A stretch of 37,951 nucleotides of DNA from Pseudomonadota bacterium (GCA_021816625.1 JAKAXM010000022.1:1-37951), one strand, 5' to 3'. Positions 7,917 through 15,560 are shown, numbered from the stretch's first letter. Notes: generated by a model not told the origin, from the sequence alone. Made by a program: numbers and translations.

Positions 7917-8651
7917 ATGGAATGGCAGAGCGTGAGAGGTCGAGTGGCGCTTGTGACGGGCGCATCAAGCGGTATCGGTGAGGCAACGGCGCGACTACTG
8001 GCGGCGGAAGGGATGCAGGTCGTCCTGGCCGCGCGCAATGAGCCAAAGATCGCGGCTTTGGCCCAGGAACTGGAGGGGCAGGCGGTGGCCGTGCCCACGG
8101 ATGTGGGGGATCGCGCGCAGGTCGATAGCCTCATGGCGCTCATTCGCGATCGTTTTGGAGCACTGGATCTCCTGTTCAATAATGCCGGCGTTGGGTACCA
8201 CGCCCGGTTTGCCGAGAGTCGCCCCGAAGAATGGCGTCTCATGATCGACGCTAACCTCTACGGTGTGCTCCATTGTACGCACGCGGCATTGCCGCTTTTG
8301 CGGGGCCGGCCAGGAGCCATGGTGAGCACGGTGGCAAGCGTGGGCGGACGTCACGGCATCGAGGGCTGGTCTGTCTACAATGCCACGAAATTCGCCGTTG
8401 TCGGTTTTCACGACGCCCTGCGTAAAGAGGTGGGACCTGAGGGCATCCGCGTGTCCTTGATCGAGCCGGGTGCGGTTTATACGGAATGGGGACACAACGT
8501 GAGCAAGGAGGCCATGCGCCAACGCCGTGATAGTCTCGAGGCCCTCCATGCGGAGGATATTGCGCGCGCCGTATTGTTTGCTTATGCGCAACCGCCTCAC
8601 GTCAATATCCAAGAACTGCTGATCATGCCGACGCGTCAGACCTATCCCTAG
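7917..8651 (+). CDS. Short-chain dehydrogenase/reductase, NADP(H)-type
   Basis: This is a compact 244-residue classical SDR. It has the glycine motif TGASSGIG (residues 14-21), NNAG (88-91) and catalytic S141, Y154 and K158. The motif AARNEPK after the second strand suggests preference for NADP(H), as in serine/3-hydroxy acid dehydrogenase-like members. The start at 7917 is chosen because AGGAG (7906-7910) sits six bases upstream; an in-frame ATG at 7893 has no such site. The gene is monocistronic, and hairpins follow its stop. The substrate is unknown. It is not the closest relative of the membrane-anchored dehydrogenase across the spacer, which has a long extra tail. Confidence 0.88.
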   Translation: MEWQSVRGRVALVTGASSGIGEATARLLAAEGMQVVLAARNEPKIAALAQELEGQAVAVPTDVGDRAQVDSLMALIRDRFGALDLLFNNAGVGYHARFAESRPEEWRLMIDANLYGVLHCTHAALPLLRGRPGAMVSTVASVGGRHGIEGWSVYNATKFAVVGFHDALRKEVGPEGIRVSLIEPGAVYTEWGHNVSKEAMRQRRDSLEALHAEDIARAVLFAYAQPPHVNIQELLIMPTRQTYP

Positions 8652-8666
8652 GGCTGCGGCCCTAGG
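8647..8666 (+). terminator. Hairpin at the stop codon of the plus-strand dehydrogenase
   Basis: CCTAGGGC and GCCCTAGG form an eight-base-pair stem with a four-base loop that starts in the stop codon. There is no T-tract, so termination strength is uncertain. Confidence 0.4.
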
Positions 8667-8687
8667 CCCGGCGCGCCATCTCCCTCA

Positions 8688-8710
8688 GACGGGCCCGCAC
8701 CGGGCCCGTC
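8688..8710. terminator. Bidirectional hairpin between convergent genes
   Basis: GACGGGCCCG (8688-8697) and CGGGCCCGTC (8701-8710) form a perfect ten-base-pair stem with a three-base loop. It lies between two convergent genes. No clear T-tract follows on either strand. Confidence 0.45.
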
Positions 8711-8715
8711 GCCTG

Positions 8716-8928
8716 TTAGATATGGTCATCGTCCGGCCCGGCCCATTCCATGCGCCGGGATACGACGAGTTCGTGGCAGAGACCGGCCTCCTTGAGTTTT
8801 TGGGCGACCGCTACTGCGCGATCCCCGGCCACGGCCCCTTGCGAGAGTATGTCCGCCGCGAGATGGCTTGCTTCCTCGGTGCTGAGGGCAAGGATCGCGA
8901 AATCTTTCCCTTCTGTCTCGATACGCAT
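8716..8928 (-). CDS. Small hypothetical protein, about 70 residues
   Basis: I place the start at 8928 (MRIETEGKDFAILALS) because AAGGGGG lies just upstream. The longer frame beginning at 8955 would overlap the preceding gene and lacks a good ribosome-binding site. The protein is soluble, mildly acidic and helical, with AVAGDRAVAVAQKLKEAG in the centre and an Asp-rich C-terminus. I do not recognise a family. Its start is ten bases after the stop of the next upstream small gene, so the two are very likely co-translated, downstream of the formate/nitrite-type transporter. Confidence 0.65.
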   Translation of the reverse strand: MRIETEGKDFAILALSTEEASHLAADILSQGAVAGDRAVAVAQKLKEAGLCHELVVSRRMEWAGPDDDHI

Positions 8929-8938
8929 ACAGGCCCCC

Positions 8939-9136
8939 TTAATCCCCAAAGGCATGGGGTGGTTGGGAAAAGTCGTTTTTCATGCGGTAGCCCTGTTCTT
9001 TCAGCAAATAGGCGAGATTCAGGGTCGCGCTGCCGAAGCGTTCGGCGTTCTTGATGATGGTGTCGCTCAGCGCATCCAGCTCGTCCCGCGGAAACTTAAG
9101 TAATACGCGTGTTGGTGATTGTTCCAGGATGTCCAT
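8939..9136 (-). CDS. Small hypothetical protein, 65 residues
   Basis: The gene has a strong AAGGAG ribosome-binding site five to six bases before its ATG. The product starts with a short strand-like region (TRVLLKFPRDELDALSD) and continues as amphipathic helix, with no signal peptide or membrane segment. I do not recognise a family. It sits 67 bases downstream of the transporter gene at 9204-10046 on the same strand and ten bases before a second small gene, so a three-gene unit is likely. Its good ribosome-binding site and coupling argue that it is real despite its size. Confidence 0.68.
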   Translation of the reverse strand: MDILEQSPTRVLLKFPRDELDALSDTIIKNAERFGSATLNLAYLLKEQGYRMKNDFSQPPHAFGD

Positions 9137-9203
9137 AGTCGCTCCTTGCGTTGCGTACGTGACGTATAGACAGCGGGCCCATGATGCGGTTCCTCCGGGA
9201 CCG

Positions 9204-10046
9204 TCAATCCTCGGGCGGAACGCCGGCGGTGGCTTGGGCGTGATTCAAGGCCGCAACCAGGATCACGCCGCCCACAACATTGCCGATGAAGGTGGGCAGG
9301 AGAAACCGTCCGGCATAATCCGCCAAGCTCATGCTGCCGCTCAAGACAAGATAGAAGGCCTCGACGGAACCCGCTATGAGATGGGGGAAGCCTGCGATAC
9401 TGATGACATAGGTGAGCAGCATGATAATGACAACGCGCGCGGTCTCGGCGGCCGGCAGCAGCCACACCATCAAGGCCACGAGCCACCCCGCGAATACGGC
9501 CCCAAGGAGCATGGGGCCAAAAGGCCGAATCGCCTTTTCGCTCATGACCGTGAGCGTCTGATGGACCGACGGACTAAAGAGCGACGTGTCGGCAATGGCC
9601 CAGGCAAAGAGCAGCGTGCCCAGGAGATTGGTGACGAGCACCGTCCCCCAGAGCTTCATGACCCTCCCGAATTTGCGCCAGGTGAGCTCCTGCATGAGCG
9701 GCAAGATGGGGGTCAGCGTGTTTTCGGTAAAGAGCTGTTGGCGGCCGAGAACGACGATGATAAAGCCCAGACTGTACCCAAAGCCCGCGACCAGTTTGGC
9801 CCAAGGGCTGTGTGGAAGACCATGACGGAGTATGCCTTCGCCCAGCATCGAAAACCCCATGGAGAGCCCGGCGGCAAGACCCGACCACGCAAGCGCCGCG
9901 GTCGACCGCTGCAGTTCCTGCTCCCCTTCTTCGCGGATGACCTCATGCACGATGCCGACCGAGATCGTTACGCGTTCGCGGGTCTTTTTGAGCTCGTCGC
10001 GATCCAGCTTGATGGTGTTGGGCTTGTTGTCCGGCGATCCGGGCAT
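9204..10046 (-). CDS. Formate/nitrite transporter (FNT) family protein, YfdC-like
   Basis: The 280-residue protein has a charged N-terminal region of about 45 residues followed by six membrane helices, as in the pentameric FNT channels for formate, nitrite, hydrosulfide and similar small anions. The signature QLFTENTLTPILP (about residues 104-116) is typical of the YfdC-like branch. The pore histidine equivalent is in GFPHLIAGS (about H212). In this branch the transported substrate is not established. An AGGAG lies ten bases before the ATG, a slightly long spacing. The extended N-terminus is typical of YfdC rather than FocA. The gene is followed by two small genes of unknown function on the same strand. 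Confidence 0.88.
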   Translation of the reverse strand: MPGSPDNKPNTIKLDRDELKKTRERVTISVGIVHEVIREEGEQELQRSTAALAWSGLAAGLSMGFSMLGEGILRHGLPHSPWAKLVAGFGYSLGFIIVVLGRQQLFTENTLTPILPLMQELTWRKFGRVMKLWGTVLVTNLLGTLLFAWAIADTSLFSPSVHQTLTVMSEKAIRPFGPMLLGAVFAGWLVALMVWLLPAAETARVVIIMLLTYVISIAGFPHLIAGSVEAFYLVLSGSMSLADYAGRFLLPTFIGNVVGGVILVAALNHAQATAGVPPED

Positions 10047-10182
10047 CGAATAAGGACTCCTGCGTGGCGGACGTTCTTTTAAGGAGGACGTAGTCTAGGG
10101 GTGCAGCATGGCGCGCGCATGGGTTCTTTGGGACCCGGCGCGATCGCGCGAACAGACATTCGGTCCCGTGACGCGCAACGAA

Positions 10183-10218
10183 TGGGATGGCCATTCATTG
10201 ATGGGGTGGCGATTCATT
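10183..10218. repeat. Tandem 17-base repeat upstream of the FNT gene
   Basis: TGGGATGGCCATTCATT (10183-10199) and TGGGGTGGCGATTCATT (10202-10218) match at 15 of 17 positions with a 19-base period. They lie about 140-170 bases upstream of the FNT start and could be a pair of regulator half-sites. Confidence 0.5.
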
Positions 10219-10303
10219 TCGACGCGGGGCCGATCGAAGGTGGCGCGTAGGATGGAGCGGGCGCTACGCAGGCGAGACCTCGGCCGAGGGTCCGATCCGA
10301 AGC

Positions 10304-11425
10304 CTAGGTCAGCTCGTAGGCACGCGCATCCGCCTCCTTTACACTTAGACCAAATCCGTGTCCGCCTGAGTCGGGCGTCAGGACGCCCGACTCAGGTTTC
10401 GCGCATCCTTCGAAGAGCATATGCTCGATGCGGGCATGGTCATGAAAATACTCCATATGGCGAATCTGCGCGGCGGCGGCGCATACGGGGAGATGTAAGG
10501 AAGGTGCCGTGTGCGAGGACAACGGGAGGCAACACGATTGACAGAGGGCGTCTATGCGTAGGAACTGGGTAACGCCCCCGCAACGCGTGACGTCGGCCTG
10601 CAGGACGTCTACGCGGGCCTCGTCGATCAGACGCTGGGCATCGAAGAGGTCGCCTATATATTCGCCGGCGGTTACCTCCATAGGCGCCGGGACCTGTTCC
10701 CCGATCAGGCGCAGACCGGCTGTGTCGTCACTCGATACGGGCTCCTCAAACCATGAGACCCCGTACTCGTGGAAGGCGTGCGCGAAGGCGACGGCCTGCT
10801 TGCGGTCATAGGCGCCATTGGCATCAACGAAAAGGCCCGGTGTATCACCGATGGCGCGGCGTGCTATGCGTACCCGTTCGACATCCTTAAGGGGCGTGCG
10901 GCCGACCTTCATTTTCACAGCGCCCATGCCCTGCGTGACCCAGTTCCCAAGTTGTTCGGCAAGCTGCGCCGGCGGATACGAGGTAAAACCCCCGCTGCCG
11001 TACACAGGTACGCTAGCGCGCGCCCGACCCAGGAGGTCCGACAGCGATCTTGCGAGCAGGCGGGCTTTAAGATCCCATAACGCGCAATCGACGGCCGAGA
11101 GGGCTTGGCCGCCGATTCCGGTATGGCCAAGGTTGCGCAGGGCGTCGGCCATGCGCTTCCATGCCGCCTGAATGTCGAGTGCATCGTGGCCCGCAAGTAC
11201 TGGGAATAGGTGATCGTGCATCACCGCAGCCGCGGCCTTCGTGCTATAGGTATACCCAAGCCCTGTGTGGCCACCAGAGCCGACCGCGGCGAGTACGAGC
11301 GTGGTGACGTTCCAGGCAAGTGTGCCATCGGACTCCGGGGTCTCGGTCGGTATACGAAACACCCGGACCGAGGTATGGTCGACAGGGGCCGCCGCCGGGC
11401 GAGCACCTCCCTTAGTCGCGGCCAT
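10304..11425 (-). CDS. Enolase-superfamily protein (mandelate racemase/muconate lactonising enzyme type)
   Basis: I place the start at 11425 (MAATKGGARP), giving 373 residues and a 14-base overlap with the preceding PoxB-like gene. The N-terminal capping domain spans about residues 15-135, and the barrel follows. The catalytic set is complete: the KxK pair K171/K173, metal ligands D201, E227 or E228, and E255, then D278 and H305 as the His-Asp dyad. This pattern is that of sugar-acid dehydratases, racemases and related enzymes, which abstract a proton next to a carboxylate. The substrate is unknown. As the last gene of an ASRT-PoxB-enolase operon it may prepare or clear an acid for the thiamine-dependent oxidase. 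The 3' end contains a striking perfect palindrome. Confidence 0.87.
   Translation of the reverse strand: MAATKGGARPAAAPVDHTSVRVFRIPTETPESDGTLAWNVTTLVLAAVGSGGHTGLGYTYSTKAAAAVMHDHLFPVLAGHDALDIQAAWKRMADALRNLGHTGIGGQALSAVDCALWDLKARLLARSLSDLLGRARASVPVYGSGGFTSYPPAQLAEQLGNWVTQGMGAVKMKVGRTPLKDVERVRIARRAIGDTPGLFVDANGAYDRKQAVAFAHAFHEYGVSWFEEPVSSDDTAGLRLIGEQVPAPMEVTAGEYIGDLFDAQRLIDEARVDVLQADVTRCGGVTQFLRIDALCQSCCLPLSSHTAPSLHLPVCAAAAQIRHMEYFHDHARIEHMLFEGCAKPESGVLTPDSGGHGFGLSVKEADARAYELT
10365..10396. repeat. Perfect 15-bp inverted repeat inside the enolase-like gene
   Basis: CCTGAGTCGGGCGTC (10365-10379) and GACGCCCGACTCAGG (10382-10396) are exact inverted copies separated by two bases. They lie in the coding sequence for residues about 344-354 (PESGVLTPDSG), near the 3' end of the gene. 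Confidence 0.85.
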
Positions 11426-13205
11426 GAGGGACCAGACTTTCCCATTCCTCGTTGAGCGAGGCGCGCATGACCCCGAGCGCATCGACATCGCCTTTGAGCA
11501 GCGCAGAGGTAAAATTCTTGGCCTGCTTTAAGGTGATATGGGGCGGTAGCGGGGGTATGTTGGGATCGGTGTGGGCATCGATGACCACCGGCCGGTCGGC
11601 GGCCAAGGCTTCGTCCCAGGCCGGCCCCACCGCGCTCGCCCGGTCGATAACGAGCCCTGTGAGTCCCAACATCTGGGCGTAGGCGGCATAGGGGAACTCC
11701 GGCAGATTCTGCGAGGCCTCGAACTTGGGATTGCCGGTCAGTACCCGCAACTCCCACGTGACCTGATTGAGATCGCAGTTGTTCAATACGAGAATGATCA
11801 GGCGCGGATCGGCCCACTCCCGCCAATGGCGGGCGATCGTCACCATACCGTTTAGGCCATTCATCTGTATGGCGCCGTCGCCGGTCATGGCGATGACGGG
11901 ACGATCGGGGTAGGCAAGCTTGGCCGCGAACGCGTAGGGCACGGCCGGACCCATGGTGGCCAAGGTCCCTGACAGCGAGGCCTTCATCCCGCGTTTGATC
12001 TTGATGTCTCGGGCGTACCAATTGGCGGCCGAACCCGAATCGCAGGCGAGTATGACGTTACTCGGTAGGCGCGGCGACAATTCCCAGAACACCCGCTGGG
12101 GGTTTATCGGGCGCCCTTCGTTCATGGCGCGGCCTTCCAGGACCTTCCACCATTGACGCACGCCGCTTTCGATCCGGTTGCGCCAAGCGCGGCTTTTCTT
12201 GGGTTTCAACAGAGGCAGTAAGGCACGCAGCGTAGCGACCGAATCGCCGACGAGGTTTAATTCCATCGGATAACGAATGCCGAGCATGCGGCCATCAATA
12301 TCGATCTGGATGCCGCGCGCATGGCCATCCGGGGGCAGAAACTCGCTATAGGGAAAGCTCGACCCGACCATGAGCAGGGTGTCGCATTCTTCCATCATGT
12401 CAAAACTCGGTTTGGTACCCAGGAGCCCAATGGATCCCGTCACAAACGGTAGGTCATCGGGGACGGCGGCCTTCCCAAGAAGGGCCTTGGCTACACCGGC
12501 ACCGAGACGCTCGGCAACGGCGATGACCTCGTCAGTAGCGCCCAGACAACCGGCCCCGACGAGCATGGCGACCCGCTCGCCTTGGTTTAGGATCTCCGCC
12601 GCGCGTTTGATATCAGCCTCTTCCGGGATGACGTGGGGACGGCTGTAGCTTGTCGAGGAATGGATCGTGTTGTGGGCATGGGGCGGCTTCTTGACCGCGC
12701 GCATCTCCTGGACATCGTTTGGCACGATGATGCAGGTCACAGTGCGTTCAGTAAGCGCGATGCGTACAGCCCGATCAATCACATGACGGGTCTGCACCGG
12801 ATTCATCAGGACCTCAACATATTCGCCAGCGACGTCCTTGAAAAGGCTGTGCAGATCTACCTCTTGCTGATAGTGGCCTCCCAGGACCGTACTCGCCGCC
12901 TGCCCGACGATAGCCAGGACCGGCTGATGGTCGAGTTTGGCGTCATAGAGACCGTTTAGGAGATGGATCGCGCCGGGACCCGAGGTCGCGACGCAGCAGC
13001 CGATCTGCCCTGTGTATTTCGCGTGGGCGCAGGCCATGAAGGCAGCGAGCTCCTCATGGCGTGGCTGGATAAACTCGAGACGGTGCTCGGCACGCCCCAT
13101 GGCCCCGAGCAGCCCATTGATGCCGTCCCCCGGATAACCGAAGAACCGGGTAATGCCCCAGGCGCGCAGCCTTTCGAGCATAAAATCTGCCACTGTGTCG
13201 GCCAT
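11412..13205 (-). CDS. PoxB-like thiamine-diphosphate-dependent pyruvate oxidase/dehydrogenase
   Basis: The 597-residue protein belongs to the POX/acetolactate synthase family and has its three domains. The N-terminal PYR domain includes GYPGDGING (residues 23-31) and the catalytic glutamate E51 in RHEELAAF. A central cofactor-binding domain spans about 195-335. The C-terminal PP domain has the thiamine-diphosphate/Mg motif GDG (442-444) ending in NN (475-476). The GYPGDGING signature and CVATSGPGAIHLLNGLYDAK are characteristic of quinone-linked pyruvate dehydrogenase (PoxB) rather than acetolactate synthase. A strong AGGAGG lies six bases before the ATG. It is the middle gene of an operon with an ASRT-family protein and an enolase-superfamily protein, so the true substrate may be a 2-oxo acid other than pyruvate. 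Confidence 0.88.
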   Translation of the reverse strand: MADTVADFMLERLRAWGITRFFGYPGDGINGLLGAMGRAEHRLEFIQPRHEELAAFMACAHAKYTGQIGCCVATSGPGAIHLLNGLYDAKLDHQPVLAIVGQAASTVLGGHYQQEVDLHSLFKDVAGEYVEVLMNPVQTRHVIDRAVRIALTERTVTCIIVPNDVQEMRAVKKPPHAHNTIHSSTSYSRPHVIPEEADIKRAAEILNQGERVAMLVGAGCLGATDEVIAVAERLGAGVAKALLGKAAVPDDLPFVTGSIGLLGTKPSFDMMEECDTLLMVGSSFPYSEFLPPDGHARGIQIDIDGRMLGIRYPMELNLVGDSVATLRALLPLLKPKKSRAWRNRIESGVRQWWKVLEGRAMNEGRPINPQRVFWELSPRLPSNVILACDSGSAANWYARDIKIKRGMKASLSGTLATMGPAVPYAFAAKLAYPDRPVIAMTGDGAIQMNGLNGMVTIARHWREWADPRLIILVLNNCDLNQVTWELRVLTGNPKFEASQNLPEFPYAAYAQMLGLTGLVIDRASAVGPAWDEALAADRPVVIDAHTDPNIPPLPPHITLKQAKNFTSALLKGDVDALGVMRASLNEEWESLVPHGRD

Positions 13206-13240
13206 AACTGTCCTCCTGATGGATGGGGCTTCTCGGTTCC

Positions 13241-13615
13241 TTAACCGCTGTAGGCGATCGTGCTGATGAGAGCGTTCTGAGCCTGGCGCGAGTCGAGCCG
13301 GGTTTGTTGGACGACGATCGGTACGTCTGACTGGATGATGCTGGCATAATCGATGCCGCGCGGGATCATCTCGGGGTCTTTCAGATCATTAAAGCGGATG
13401 TGTCGAGTACGCTTGGAAGCAACCGTGATGCGATACGGTCCCGCCGGGGCGCGATCGGAAAAAAACACTGTGATCTCGACGTGGGCCTCGGTTTCTCCCG
13501 CATTCAATATGCAGACAGATTCATGGCTCGTCATTTCCGGTTCGGGCCCGTGGCTCCAGGCCGGAATATGGCCGTCTGGGAGGGCCCAGCGTGTTCGTCC
13601 GATCGTTGCGCTCAT
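13241..13615 (-). CDS. ASRT-family protein (sensory rhodopsin transducer-like)
   Basis: The 124-residue protein matches the Anabaena sensory rhodopsin transducer family along its length: IGRTRWALPDGHIP near the start, SHESVCILNAGETEAHVEIT in the middle, then FFSDRAPAGPYRITV and IIQSDVPIVVQQTRLDSRQA near the end. The family fold is a small beta-sandwich that forms tetramers and has been proposed to bind small molecules such as sugars; only some members partner with rhodopsins. No rhodopsin gene is present here. It is the first gene of a unit with poxB and an enolase-superfamily gene, which supports a metabolic sensing or binding role. A GGAGGGG ribosome-binding site precedes the ATG and copy B of the bipartite promoter element lies about 45 bases further upstream. 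Confidence 0.85.
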   Translation of the reverse strand: MSATIGRTRWALPDGHIPAWSHGPEPEMTSHESVCILNAGETEAHVEITVFFSDRAPAGPYRITVASKRTRHIRFNDLKDPEMIPRGIDYASIIQSDVPIVVQQTRLDSRQAQNALISTIAYSG

Positions 13616-13658
13616 CGCCGTCCCCTCCTAGGTGGAGATCCCATCACGATTAGCCGGC

Positions 13659-13697
13659 ATGCTACTCCGGCGCCGCGTGGCCTTGATCCGCCTAAGG
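13659..13697 (-). promoter_or_regulatory. Bipartite promoter-like element, copy B
   Basis: On the minus strand it reads CCTTAGGCGGATCAAGGC, then 14 bases, then GTAGCAT, matching copy A at 7550-7588 except for one base. TAGCAT is positioned as a -10 about 40-45 bases upstream of the ASRT start codon. The upstream 18-base box would cover the -35 region. The 14-base spacers of the two copies differ in sequence, which argues that the boxes are conserved by function. Confidence 0.65.
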
Positions 13698-14024
13698 CAA
13701 GAGAGCCGCGGCGCGCGCTTTGCGTCGCGTTCCGGCCTGCGCTACCCTCGCGCCGAGGGCGCTAGCCGTGGCGTCATGACGACGCGGCCCCATAAAGGAT
13801 CATCCGCACAGGGCCTGAAGTCGCCTCAAGGAACGGGCGTTGCGATTAGGGTCGGAAGGGGTGGGGTGATTGCCGCTGGCGTGCGGGCCCGCGGCCTGGC
13901 GCGCGACACTCAGGCAGAGGGGATATGGTATGGCGACACCAGCAGGAAACGACCCCCGAGAGCGGGGGGTGCTAGCGGTGCGGAGATCGCCCGTAAACGT
14001 ACTTGGGCCGCCGGAGGGCACCCC
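13698..14024. other. Divergent spacer between the ASRT operon and patB
   Basis: About 330 bases separate copy B of the bipartite element from the chosen patB start. The patB reading frame remains open across it, but the codons are Arg/Gly-rich and unlike the conserved protein, so I treat it as non-coding. A patB promoter is expected here; I see no clear one. Confidence 0.45.
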
Positions 14025-15179
14025 ATGAGCGTCTTCGACGAGCCGGTCGAGCGCAGGGGAACGGGCAGCGTCAAATGGGATCGTTATCGCGACACGGATA
14101 TCATGCCGCTGTGGGTCGCGGATATGGATTTCAGATCCCCGCCGGCGGTCATTGCCGCCCTTGAGGAGCGTGTGGCGCATGGGGTCTTTGGCTACGGCAA
14201 TGCCCCAGCGGACTTGGCAGATACGCTCATCGCGCATCTCGAGGCGGCGCATGGGTGGGCGGTGCGGCCGGATTGGATCGTCTATCTGCCGGGACTTGTG
14301 ACCGGCATCCATCTCGCCTGCCGGGCGACGGGCACGCCGGGAGACGGCGTCCTGACGCTGACCCCCGTTTACCCGCCGTTTTTGAGCGCCCCGGCGCCAT
14401 CGGGGCGGATCTTACAGTCCGTGCCGCTCGCGCACCCGGCGGGTGGACGCTACACCTTCGATTGGGATGGTCTCGCGCAGGCCGTGACGGCTCGCAGCCG
14501 TCTACTGCTCTTTTGTAATCCGCATAACCCGGTAGGGCGCGTCTACACCCGGGATGAGCTCGAACGGCTTGGCGCCTTTTGCGAACGGCACGACCTCGTG
14601 ATCTGCGCAGACGAGATCCACGCCGGTCTCGTGCTCGATCCTGCGGCCCGCCACGTCTCGATCGCCACCCTGGCGCCCGAGCTCGCCCGGCGCACGATCA
14701 CCTTGCTCGCGCCGAGCAAGACCTACAACATCCCGGGGCTTGGCTTCTCCTTTGCCGTGATCCCGGATCCGGATCTGCGCGCCCGATTCCGGGCGCAGAT
14801 GAAAGGCATCGTGCCCGACGTGAATGTCCTGGGCTTTAGCGCGGGCCTCGCGGCCTATCGGGAGGGGGAACCCTGGCGGCAAGCCCTCATTGCCTATCTG
14901 CGCGCCAATGCCCAGACCGTGGCGCACGCTATCGCCGCTATCCCCGGCCTGTCGGTGAGCCCCGTCGAGGCGACCTATCTCGCCTGGATCGATGCGCGTG
15001 GCCTCGGGGTCGCAAATCCGCAGCGCTTCTGCGAGCAGGCAGGTCTCGGTCTGTCGGACGGTGCGGATTTTGGCGCCCCCGGCTTCCTGCGGCTCAATTT
15101 TGGATGCCAGCGGGCATGGCTCACGCAGGCCTTACGCCGCTTGGAAACCGCCGTGGCGGCGCGGCCGTCTGAGCGCTAG
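14025..15179 (+). CDS. PatB/MalY-type pyridoxal-phosphate C-S lyase (putative cystathionine beta-lyase)
   Basis: I place the start at 14025 (MSVFDEPVERRGTGSVKWDR) because GGAGG lies upstream and the family begins this way; the frame is open 390 bases further upstream without homology. The resulting 384 residues match the family length. Diagnostic segments are PLWVADMDF (28-36), CNPHNPVG (164-171), ADEIHAGL (195-202) and the PLP lysine K232 in LLAPSKTYN. These enzymes cleave C-S bonds of cystathionine or cysteine conjugates, giving a thiol, pyruvate and ammonia. The divergent neighbour is the ASRT-poxB operon, whose oxidase could use pyruvate, but a direct link is speculative. Confidence 0.88.
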   Translation: MSVFDEPVERRGTGSVKWDRYRDTDIMPLWVADMDFRSPPAVIAALEERVAHGVFGYGNAPADLADTLIAHLEAAHGWAVRPDWIVYLPGLVTGIHLACRATGTPGDGVLTLTPVYPPFLSAPAPSGRILQSVPLAHPAGGRYTFDWDGLAQAVTARSRLLLFCNPHNPVGRVYTRDELERLGAFCERHDLVICADEIHAGLVLDPAARHVSIATLAPELARRTITLLAPSKTYNIPGLGFSFAVIPDPDLRARFRAQMKGIVPDVNVLGFSAGLAAYREGEPWRQALIAYLRANAQTVAHAIAAIPGLSVSPVEATYLAWIDARGLGVANPQRFCEQAGLGLSDGADFGAPGFLRLNFGCQRAWLTQALRRLETAVAARPSER

Positions 15180-15560
15180 GGGTGGCGCGTAGGGCCCCGG
15201 AAGGGGCCGGGATCATGGCTCGCGTAGTACCGTAGGTATATTATACAAGATACTAATTATATTATGATAAACGAGATTCGGTTTTTGCGGCCACGCACCC
15301 TTCGTAAGGCCCCGGGCCCCCGCAAGAGGATCACGGCCGCCCTCCAGAGCCATGGGCCGCGGGCGCCTCACTCTTCCACACGAGCGGGCTCACGCCCTTA
15401 CGGCCGTGGCCCCGGGCGCGTCCCCTCTTTGACGGCGCGGGCAGAGCGGGCATCCGTTCCGGCCCGCACCGTCCCGCCCCTGACACGCCGCGTCAGTGTG
15501 ACCGGGCTTACCGGGGACGTCGGGGCATAAGGGCCCCTTGAGCCCCGCAGAGACGCCCGG
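15180..15560. other. Spacer between patB and maf, with an AT-rich patch and a hairpin
   Basis: This region of about 380 bases lies between convergent genes. An unusually AT-rich patch occurs at 15235-15272, including the small palindrome GTATATTATAC (15236-15246). A GC-rich hairpin (CGGGGC 15521-15526 with GCCCCG 15542-15547) lies just after the maf stop and may be its terminator. The open frame 15264-15530 is Arg/Pro-rich and has no ribosome-binding site, so I do not call it a gene. Confidence 0.45.

Noticed and set aside
7600-7935. 111-codon plus-strand open frame in the divergent spacer
   Set aside because: It overlaps the start of the dehydrogenase gene, is Arg/Pro/Gly-rich and lacks a ribosome-binding site.
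10304-13615. A light-sensing system based on the ASRT-family protein
   Set aside because: No rhodopsin or retinal-related gene is in the window, and many ASRT-family members are not linked to rhodopsins.
13632-14024. N-terminal extension of the patB frame
   Set aside because: The frame is open, but similarity to PatB begins at MSVFDEPVERR, where there is also a good ribosome-binding site.
15264-15530. 88-codon open frame after patB
   Set aside because: The composition is typical of non-coding GC-rich DNA, and there is no ribosome-binding site despite the AT-rich patch just upstream.
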